Origin: an uncultured Selenomonadales bacterium
Lineage (GTDB): Bacteria; Bacillota_C; Negativicutes; Selenomonadales; Selenomonadaceae
Reading direction: 5' to 3'
Assembly (NCBI GenBank): GCA_946407175.1
Contig: CAMJNB010000038.1
Location: 1-8,517, forward strand
DNA length: 8,517 nucleotides
Position 1 is the first letter of the stretch, and the number at the start of each line of letters is the position of its first letter. Shown here in pieces: positions 1 through 4,877 of this stretch. The notes under the pieces were generated by a model that was given only the letters and a program-made list of their open reading frames with translations, was not told where the DNA came from and made no database searches. The translations under genes and the position numbers were made by a program.

Positions 1-645
1 GTCGTTTAAATCTGCGTGGGAGAAGGATTTTTTTTCGCCGGTAATTTGAATTTCGACAAACTCACCTGCACCGGTTTTCACAACGTTGCAATCGGCAAGC
101 GTCTCATAATCTTCAGAGTAGTTTAAATCCAAAAGTTTTTCGCCGGAAGGTGAAATGCCGGCAGAAATTGCCGCAACAAAATCTGTCACGGGGAAGACGT
201 TGCCCTGTTCATAAATCGTGTTGCAAGCCTCGACAAGCGCCACGAATGCTCCGGTTATCGACGCCGTGCGCGTGCCGCCGTCCGCCTGCAGTACGTCGCA
301 GTCAACGGTTATGGTCCTTTCGCCTATTGCCGTTAAATCTGTCACTGCACGAAGAGCCCTGCCGATAAGCCGCTGAATTTCGGTGTTGCGTCCATTAATT
401 TTACCGCCTCTGTCACGGCTTGAACGCGGAATTGTTGAGCCCGGCAACATTGAATATTCCGCCGTAACCCAGCCGGTACCCGTGCCTTTCAAAAATGGCG
501 GGACTTTATCTTCAACCGTCGCCGCGCAGATAACTTTTGTGTTGCCTACTTCGATTAGCGCCGAGCCTGCAGGGTGCATTTGAAAATGCCGCTCCAAAAA
601 TACGGGACGTAATTGATCTGCGCGTCGTCCGTCAATCCTGTTCAA
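1..645 (-). CDS. rph: Ribonuclease PH (3' end of gene beyond the left edge)
   Basis: RNase PH is a phosphate-dependent 3'-to-5' exoribonuclease that trims tRNA 3' ends and helps degrade structured RNA; the family forms a ring of six subunits in the cytoplasm. Translating the minus strand from a TTG at 645..643 gives 215 residues that run off the window. The N-terminus MNRIDGRRADQLRP is the family signature. It is followed by the conserved block RSSRDRGGKINGRNTEIQR (74-92), the phosphate-binding GGTRTASITGA (123-133, with Arg126) and LDLNYSED (172-179). The family is usually about 240-260 residues, so a short C-terminal piece is missing. TTG is chosen because an AGAGG Shine-Dalgarno site (654..658) lies 8 bases upstream, a TGA blocks the frame just above, and the next in-frame ATG is at residue 23. 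The gene is separated from rimI by 178 bases with its own promoter candidate. Identity is very secure. Confidence 0.96.
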   Translation of the reverse strand, partial: MNRIDGRRADQLRPVFLERHFQMHPAGSALIEVGNTKVICAATVEDKVPPFLKGTGTGWVTAEYSMLPGSTIPRSSRDRGGKINGRNTEIQRLIGRALRAVTDLTAIGERTITVDCDVLQADGGTRTASITGAFVALVEACNTIYEQGNVFPVTDFVAAISAGISPSGEKLLDLNYSEDYETLADCNVVKTGAGEFVEIQITGEKKSFSHADLND

Positions 646-714
646 TTCTGTAACCTCTATTCAATCTTATTTTGAAAATAAAAAATTTCGTCCGATAGTG
701 CTTTTAAAAAATTA

Positions 715-734
715 TCGTTAAAATTTCTTAACGA
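715..734. repeat. Inverted repeat at the expected rph transcription start
   Basis: Arms TCGTTAA (715..721) and TTAACGA (728..734) are perfect complements separated by 6 bases. The repeat lies immediately downstream of the rph -10 element, the usual place for a repressor operator. It is the innermost part of a larger nested dyad spanning 687..755. The palindrome is seen directly; an operator role is inference, and AT-rich DNA yields some such repeats by chance. Confidence 0.45.
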
Positions 735-763
735 ATTATAGCACTTTCAGACGAATAGTAAAA
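735..763 (-). promoter_or_regulatory. Candidate sigma-70-type promoter of rph (extended -10)
   Basis: Read on the minus strand, a perfect TATAAT (plus positions 735..740) is preceded directly by TGC (741..743), giving an extended -10 element. The -35 position 17 bases further upstream (758..763, TTTTAC) is a poor match, which extended -10 promoters tolerate. Initiation would fall near 728, leaving a leader of about 80 bases before the TTG start. An inverted repeat (715..734) covers the expected start point. Confidence 0.6.
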
Positions 764-785
764 TTTTTTATGGTTAATATGCGTA

Positions 786-812
786 AAAATTTTTAGGCTG
801 GTCGATAGCCTA
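786..812 (-). terminator. Possible weak terminator hairpin after rimI
   Basis: In the rimI transcription direction, arms TAGGCT and AGCCTA (plus 807..812 and 794..799) flank a 7-base loop and are followed by AAAATTTTT (786..793 region). The stem is only 6 bp and the T-run is offset by several A residues, so this is a weak intrinsic terminator at best. Its location between the end of the cstA-tsaB-rimI unit and the separate rph promoter is what makes it plausible. Confidence 0.4.
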
Positions 813-832
813 GCCCCTAATCCCTAAATCTC
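812..832. repeat. Short heptamer repeat overlapping the rimI stop codon
   Basis: The plus strand reads AGCCCCT (812..818), AATCCCT (819..825) and a degenerate AAATCTC (826..832), three units with an exact 7-base period. The rimI TAG stop (826..824 on the minus strand) lies inside the array. The same period and purine-purine-pyrimidine style recur after the glycosyltransferase gene and after the permease gene. Three degenerate units alone would be unremarkable; the repeated pattern supports calling it. Confidence 0.5.
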
Positions 833-1276
833 CGTGTTCCACATAATCAGCGCGTCTTCGCCGTCTTCATAATATCCTTTGCGCACTCCGACGCCATGTA
901 GTCCGAATTTTTCATAAAGCTTAATAGCCGCAGTGTTGCTTACGCGAACTTCCAGCGTCACGCCGTGTACGCCGCGCAGTTTAACACGCCGAATAATTTC
1001 TGCAAAAAGTTTTGCGCCGATACCTTGACCGCGATAATTTTTTTCTACCGCGATATTTGCAACGTCCGCGTCGCCGAAACTTATCCACGCGCAGGCGTAG
1101 GCAACAATTTTACCGTCAAGCTCGGCAACAATGCTTTCAGAATCATTTCTTACGGTCTCATACCAAAAATCCTCAAGCGTCCAAGGAAGATCGAAACTGT
1201 TAAATTCAATTTCGGCAACGGCGTCAACGTCTTTAACAGTCATCTTGCGAAAAATTACTTGTGGCGTCTGTCCCAT
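824..1276 (-). CDS. rimI: Ribosomal protein N-acetyltransferase RimI (GNAT family)
   Basis: RimI is a GNAT enzyme that transfers acetyl from acetyl-CoA to the N-terminus of ribosomal protein S18; some homologues also act on other proteins. The 150-residue product is of normal length. It has the acetyl-CoA-binding motif A YRGQGIG (81-87) and the RimI block LEVRVSN (108-114) leading to LYEKFG (120-125). Glu109 and Tyr121 sit 12 apart, as do the E. coli catalytic pair Glu103 and Tyr115. The C-terminus GYYEDGEDALIMW is also typical. The ATG at 1276 has a GGAGG site (1281..1285) 4 bases upstream, inside the end of tsaB. The gene overlaps tsaB by 22 bases, implying translational coupling; tsaB-rimI adjacency is widespread in Bacteria. 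Its TAG stop falls in a heptamer repeat. Identity is strong from motifs plus context; the acetylated substrate is inferred from the family. Confidence 0.93.
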   Translation of the reverse strand: MGQTPQVIFRKMTVKDVDAVAEIEFNSFDLPWTLEDFWYETVRNDSESIVAELDGKIVAYACAWISFGDADVANIAVEKNYRGQGIGAKLFAEIIRRVKLRGVHGVTLEVRVSNTAAIKLYEKFGLHGVGVRKGYYEDGEDALIMWNTEI

Positions 1277-1926
1277 AATTCCTCCGCCTCCGAACGCCTA
1301 AGGTAAAGCGGCTCCATATCCATTACGTTGCCTTCCTTGCCGTCGTCAAGTAAATTTTTGCCGCAAATTGCAACGTTCACTGCGCGGGGCATTCGCAAAT
1401 GCATTGGCGCAAATGTCACGTTGGCAGGAAGTTCACTTTTAATTTTACTCAATACGTCGCCGCATAAAATTATTTCGTCGCCTGACTCTGACGCCGCCTG
1501 TAAAATTTCGGCAATGGATTTAACTTTAACTTCGTCAAGCGGCACGGCGTTTTGAAATGTCTGTACGTAGGCGGAATTTTTTTGCGCGTCGATTAACGTT
1601 AAAATTTTTGCGGAAATGCGCGGGAAGTGGCAGGCAAGCGCTTGAAGTGTAGGGACGCCGATAATTTTTACTTGCCATGCGTAGGAAAGAGCCTTTGCCG
1701 CCGCCAAACCTATTCGCAAGCCGGTGAAGGAGCCGGGTCCCAAGCTTACGGCTACCGCGTCAACTTTTTCGACGTTTGCAATTTTTAAGACTTGTTCAAT
1801 TTGCGGCAGAAGATTTTCCGAGTGGTACAGTTTAGATTCCTGCGAAATTTCGGCTAAAATTTTTTCATCAGATATCAGTGCCACGCCTGCCGCGCGCGTG
1901 GAAGTTTCTATGCCTAAGATTAACAA
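1255..1926 (-). CDS. tsaB: tRNA t6A biosynthesis protein TsaB
   Basis: TsaB is the scaffold partner of the TsaB-TsaD-TsaE complex that attaches threonylcarbamoyl to A37 of ANN-decoding tRNAs. It has the ASKHA fold but does not itself catalyse the transfer. The 223-residue product opens with MLILGIETSTRAAGVALI, the family N-terminus. It contains the diagnostic GPGSFTGLRIG (63-73) and ends with PLYLRRSEAEELW. Length is typical. Translation starts at TTG (1926..1924), with AGAGG (1935..1939) 8 bases upstream; the fit of the N-terminus to the family supports this start. The gene lies 15 bases after cstA and overlaps rimI by 22 bases. The usual partners tsaE and tsaD are not in the window, so the complex must be completed from elsewhere in the genome. 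Confidence 0.95.
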   Translation of the reverse strand: MLILGIETSTRAAGVALISDEKILAEISQESKLYHSENLLPQIEQVLKIANVEKVDAVAVSLGPGSFTGLRIGLAAAKALSYAWQVKIIGVPTLQALACHFPRISAKILTLIDAQKNSAYVQTFQNAVPLDEVKVKSIAEILQAASESGDEIILCGDVLSKIKSELPANVTFAPMHLRMPRAVNVAICGKNLLDDGKEGNVMDMEPLYLRRSEAEELWDRRHK

Positions 1927-1941
1927 AATTTTTTCCTCTAA

Positions 1942-3375
1942 TCAGTGTATATGAAGTCCTGTCGACATACCGAGATGGTTACGGTTACGCCAAAATTGTA
2001 TCAAGCAAATTGCCGCGCAGGTTAAACCTACGGAAGTTGAAAGCGTCAAGGGAAGTTGCAGACCTTCAGGCGCGTGCAGTATGTATGTAACCGTGACAGC
2101 CGTCATGAAAACTGCAGGGATAAGCGCCGCGAAATATGCCTTGCCTTCAAGTTTCATCACCATGTAAACCGCGCCTGTCCATAACATAATCGTAGCAATG
2201 GATTGATTGACCCACGCGAAGTAACGCCAAACCGAATTGAAGTCCATTTGCGTTATCACGCCGGTAACAAGTATCAGCGGCAATGCAAACATAAGACGAT
2301 TTTTAATTTTATCCTGCGGCATTTTTAACCAATCGGCAAGAATTAAACGCGCAGAACGTAAAGCCGTATCGCCGGAAGTTATAGGACAAACTACAACGCC
2401 GATCATTGCAAGCGCCATACCTACGCCGTCACCGAGAAAGCCGACGGTAATTTGGTGAACAACGCCGCCCGCGCCGTGAGCATCCATTTCTGTAGCAAGT
2501 GCACTTGTACCATGAAAGAAAGTTACAGCCGCCGCCGCCCAAATCAACGCGATGACGCCTTCACTAATCATAGCGCCGTAAAATACCGGACGCGCCAACC
2601 TCTCACTATTCAAGCAACGTGACATTAAAGGTGACTGTGTTGCATGAAAGCCGCTTATCGCGCCGCAAGCTACGGTTATGAACATTAAAGGCCATATCGG
2701 CATTTCGTCGCCCTTAGGATTCAAATTAGCCAATACCATTTCCGGCATGTCCGCGCTTGAATTTAAAAGCATTCCGCCCATAATTCCAAGCGCCATTATG
2801 ATAAAGCAAATGCCGAATATCGGATAGAAACGCCCAATGATTTGATCAATCGGCAACAGCGTTGCAAGGAAGTAGTATAACAAAATTGCCAAAAGTAAAA
2901 TCGTGACGTTAAAGCCGGTTATCATTTTTAAAAGTCCCGCAGGACCTACGGCGAATACCGCGCTAAGTAAAACTAACAGCAATATGAGAAAGCAGCGCAT
3001 AAATATTAAAATTTTATCGCCCATATATTTGCCGACAACTTCCGATAAACTTTTACCGTCTTCGCGCAGTGATATCATTCCCGACAAATAATCGTGAACG
3101 CCGCCTGCAAAAATCGTTCCGCAGACAATCCAAATGTAGACGCAAGGTCCCCAAATTGCACCGGCTACCGCGCCGAATATCGGTCCAAGCCCCGCGATAT
3201 TTAAAAGCTGAATTAAAAATACTTTCCACGTCGGCAACGGCACGAAGTCAATGCCGTCATTTTTTCGCACGGCAGGCGTAGGCGCGTCCGTCGGCTTGAA
3301 AAAATTGTCTATGATTTTTCCGTAGACAAAAAAGCCGATTAAAAGCGCCGCCAATGCGATTAAAAAAGTTACCAT
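1942..3375 (-). CDS. cstA: Short-form CstA/BtsT-family carbon starvation transporter
   Basis: CstA-family proteins are polytopic inner-membrane transporters. E. coli CstA and BtsT are linked to pyruvate uptake, with older evidence for peptide uptake. The 477-residue product begins with a hydrophobic segment (about 2-19). The conserved CstA core follows: PLPTWKVFLIQLLNIAGLGP (47-66), GGVHDYLSGMISLREDGKS (91-109) and many further membrane spans to the C-terminus. It is much shorter than E. coli CstA (about 700 residues), so the C-terminal portion of long members is absent; short forms are common in Bacillota, and I see no frameshift. The ATG at 3375 has GAGGTG (3383..3388) 7 bases upstream. The gene heads a unit with tsaB and rimI and has a strong promoter candidate at 3487..3515. 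Family assignment is firm; the substrate is inferred. Confidence 0.92.
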   Translation of the reverse strand: MVTFLIALAALLIGFFVYGKIIDNFFKPTDAPTPAVRKNDGIDFVPLPTWKVFLIQLLNIAGLGPIFGAVAGAIWGPCVYIWIVCGTIFAGGVHDYLSGMISLREDGKSLSEVVGKYMGDKILIFMRCFLILLLVLLSAVFAVGPAGLLKMITGFNVTILLLAILLYYFLATLLPIDQIIGRFYPIFGICFIIMALGIMGGMLLNSSADMPEMVLANLNPKGDEMPIWPLMFITVACGAISGFHATQSPLMSRCLNSERLARPVFYGAMISEGVIALIWAAAAVTFFHGTSALATEMDAHGAGGVVHQITVGFLGDGVGMALAMIGVVVCPITSGDTALRSARLILADWLKMPQDKIKNRLMFALPLILVTGVITQMDFNSVWRYFAWVNQSIATIMLWTGAVYMVMKLEGKAYFAALIPAVFMTAVTVTYILHAPEGLQLPLTLSTSVGLTCAAICLIQFWRNRNHLGMSTGLHIH

Positions 3376-3419
3376 AACAATTCACCTCACGTATAAAATT
3401 TCTGCTCATCAAATCTGAA

Positions 3420-3448
3420 TTGCGATTTTAAATTCTGTGTGCTAAAAT
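3420..3448 (+). promoter_or_regulatory. Candidate promoter of the glycosyltransferase gene
   Basis: TTGCGA (3420..3425) and TAAAAT (3443..3448) are separated by 17 bases, and TGC immediately precedes the -10, giving an extended -10 element. Initiation would be near 3455, leaving a leader of about 120 bases before the ATG at 3574. This promoter lies beyond the cstA promoter as seen from the glycosyltransferase gene, so the two promoters face each other. The -35 is only 4 of 6, so confidence is moderate. Confidence 0.5.
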
Positions 3449-3476
3449 TTTTTGAATTATGATAGAGCATTAAAAA

Positions 3477-3491
3477 ATTATGACGCATAAT
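3477..3491. promoter_or_regulatory. Palindrome over the cstA -10 and start site (possible operator)
   Basis: Arms ATTATG (3477..3482) and CATAAT (3486..3491) are perfect complements around ACG. The palindrome covers most of the cstA -10 element (3487..3492) and the predicted start near 3480. Part of it, AATTATGA (3476..3483), is repeated directly at 3455..3462, exactly 21 bases (two helical turns) away. That spacing suits cooperative binding of a regulator on one DNA face. Function is inferred only from position and symmetry. Confidence 0.4.
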
Positions 3492-3515
3492 AGCACAGCA
3501 CGAAAAGTTTTTCAA
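3487..3515 (-). promoter_or_regulatory. Strong candidate sigma-70-type promoter of cstA-tsaB-rimI
   Basis: On the minus strand, TTGAAA (plus 3510..3515) and TATTAT (plus 3487..3492) are separated by exactly 17 bases. TGC precedes the -10, so both hexamers match 5 of 6 and an extended -10 is present. Initiation near 3480 leaves a leader of about 105 bases before the cstA ATG. This is one of the two best promoter matches in the window. Confidence 0.7.
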
Positions 3516-3532
3516 TTACCGATTTTTTGTAA

Positions 3533-3574
3533 AGATTGAAGGTTGGAATTTAAAGAGATTGAAGGTTGAATTTA
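3533..3574 (+). repeat. Tandem duplication carrying the glycosyltransferase ribosome binding site
   Basis: AGATTGAAGGTTGGAATTTA (3533..3552) is repeated as AGATTGAAGGTTGAATTTA (3556..3574) with one base deleted and a 23-base period. The second copy ends on the A of the ATG start and supplies the working GAAGG site. The first copy carries the same GAAGG but has no start codon at a suitable distance. Confidence 0.75.
3561..3565 (+). promoter_or_regulatory. Ribosome binding site deciding the glycosyltransferase start
   Basis: GAAGG lies 8 bases before the ATG at 3574. An in-frame TTG at 3559 would add five residues, but it overlaps this site and has no properly spaced Shine-Dalgarno sequence of its own. 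The ATG is therefore preferred. Confidence 0.7.
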
Positions 3575-4833
3575 TGGTTGATAAAAATTTATTTGTCTAC
3601 GATTTAGCCGTTACAGCTATTTTAAAAAATGAGGCGCCGTACGTCAAGGAATGGGTTGACTATCACCTTTTGGCAGGTGTCGACCATTTTTTTCTGTACG
3701 ACAATGAAAGCCCCGACAACTTGAAAGAAGTTTTGCAACCGTACATTGACGCGGGAATTGTCACGTACATTTTTTATCCCGGTCAGTCGCGGCAGTACGA
3801 GGCTTATAACGACGCATTAAGGTATAAATTTTTCTGTCGCTACATGACGTGGATTGACGGCGATGAATTTATTTTTCCAAAGAGTCAGTCGACAATATCT
3901 GAAGTGTTGGACGAAGTTTTTACGCAAAATCCAAACGCGGCGGCACTCGGCGTGAATTGGTGCTTATTCGGCTCGAATCACCATAAAAAGGCTGATTTAA
4001 GTCGCGGCGTTTTGGACAGGTTCACTGCGCGGGATTCAGAGGTAAATAAGCACGTAAAAATTATTTCCAATCCCCGCAAGGTAAAATTTTTTCCCAATCC
4101 ACATTACGCCGTTTACTTTGATAATTGTAGCGCGGTCAATGAGACAGGGAAATTTTTTGTCGGTCCTTTCAACGAAGATTTGACGGCAGAAAAAATTGTG
4201 ATAAATCATTATCACACAAAGTCTTTTGAAGAGTACGAACAGAAAATTAATCGCGGCAACGCTGACGGCAAAAATCCCCGCTCCATTAAAACTTTTAAAA
4301 TACACGATACCAACGCCGAATTTGACGACGGCATTGTAAAATATCGCGATTCGCGCTTAGTTTCATTGTTACCGTACGGCGGCATGGAAAATCTTATGCA
4401 GTCTAAAAAAATAAATCACGGAAGACTTTTCAACGCGCTGACAAAAAATATTTTGTCGACCGTTGCTAAAAATGTACCGCCGCAAGTTTTTGAAGGCAAC
4501 ATGGAAACGTTTTTAACTTGCCTCAGCTTAAGTTCCTACCTTAAAGAAAAATTTCTTGATGAATACGCCGCGAAATTTTTTGAAGAAACCGCGCTCAATG
4601 CAATTTGCCGAACTATGTACACCAACTTGAAAATTTCCGATGTCTTCATGTTGCTTGACGAAATGCCGCGAATTTTGACGTTGCCTTACTCAGCAGTCAG
4701 CCAATTAAATGAACTTATTTTAAGAATACTGCCGCAGGTTATGGCGAATTTCCGAATGCAAGATCGTTGGCAAGATTTTTATGAGGCTGAATACGCTTTA
4801 AAAATGTTGCAGAGTTTTGCCGCCAAAAACTAA
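3574..4833 (+). CDS. GT92/GT2-like glycosyltransferase
   Basis: This is probably a nucleotide-sugar-dependent glycosyltransferase acting on a cell-surface or exported glycan. The 419-residue product starts with a GT-A domain (about 10-245). Its opening, AVTAILKNEAPYVKEWVDYH (12-31), is typical of the GT92-like and Glyco_tranf_2_4 families. The metal-binding DxD motif is WIDGDEF (93-99, Asp95 and Asp97). A second conserved block, NHYHTKSFEEYEQKINRG (211-228), holds the HY and KS residues seen late in this fold. The region from about 255 to 419 has no recognisable motif and looks mostly helical. There is no signal peptide or membrane span, so the enzyme should be cytoplasmic. It diverges from cstA and lies 44 bases before topB, probably in one transcript. 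No other glycan genes are nearby, so donor and acceptor cannot be named. An in-frame TTG (3559) is the alternative start. Confidence 0.82.
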   Translation: MVDKNLFVYDLAVTAILKNEAPYVKEWVDYHLLAGVDHFFLYDNESPDNLKEVLQPYIDAGIVTYIFYPGQSRQYEAYNDALRYKFFCRYMTWIDGDEFIFPKSQSTISEVLDEVFTQNPNAAALGVNWCLFGSNHHKKADLSRGVLDRFTARDSEVNKHVKIISNPRKVKFFPNPHYAVYFDNCSAVNETGKFFVGPFNEDLTAEKIVINHYHTKSFEEYEQKINRGNADGKNPRSIKTFKIHDTNAEFDDGIVKYRDSRLVSLLPYGGMENLMQSKKINHGRLFNALTKNILSTVAKNVPPQVFEGNMETFLTCLSLSSYLKEKFLDEYAAKFFEETALNAICRTMYTNLKISDVFMLLDEMPRILTLPYSAVSQLNELILRILPQVMANFRMQDRWQDFYEAEYALKMLQSFAAKN

Positions 4834-4859
4834 CCCCTAATTCCTAAACCCTAAACCCT
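4832..4859. repeat. Heptamer repeat of four units at the glycosyltransferase stop codon
   Basis: AACCCCT (4832..4838), AATTCCT (4839..4845), AAACCCT (4846..4852) and AAACCCT (4853..4859) form four contiguous 7-base units that begin within the TAA stop (4831..4833). They fill most of the short gap before topB. The array resembles the one at the rimI stop and shares its period with the one after the permease gene. No hairpin is evident, so it is unlikely to be a terminator. Confidence 0.75.
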
Positions 4860-4865
4860 ATCATC

Positions 4866-4871
4866 GAGGTG
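4866..4871 (+). promoter_or_regulatory. Ribosome binding site that sets the topB start at TTG 4878
   Basis: GAGGTG (extending to GAGGTGAT, an excellent match to the 16S rRNA tail) ends 6 bases before TTG 4878. An upstream in-frame GTG at 4869 lies inside this site and cannot be the start it serves. Confidence 0.85.
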
Positions 4872-4877
4872 ATATAT

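Noticed and set aside
965..1306. 113-codon plus-strand open frame across rimI
   Set aside because: It lies antisense to the well-supported rimI and tsaB genes, has no ribosome binding site and no recognisable protein features.
1942..3375. CstA as a truncated pseudogene because it is much shorter than the E. coli protein
   Set aside because: The frame is intact from a good start to a stop placed tightly before tsaB, and short CstA forms are common in Bacillota.
3376..3480. Riboswitch in the 105-base cstA leader
   Set aside because: The leader is AT-rich with no conserved riboswitch core or terminator hairpin that I can recognise.
4832..4859. CCCTAAA-like units as a telomere or chromosome end
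   Set aside because: Only four degenerate units lie between two intact bacterial genes with normal ribosome binding sites. The resemblance is compositional.
4869..4877. GTG at 4869 as the topB start
   Set aside because: It lies inside GAGGTGAT, the best Shine-Dalgarno match in the window. TTG 4878 is correctly spaced and places the catalytic tyrosine at 328 as in E. coli TopB.
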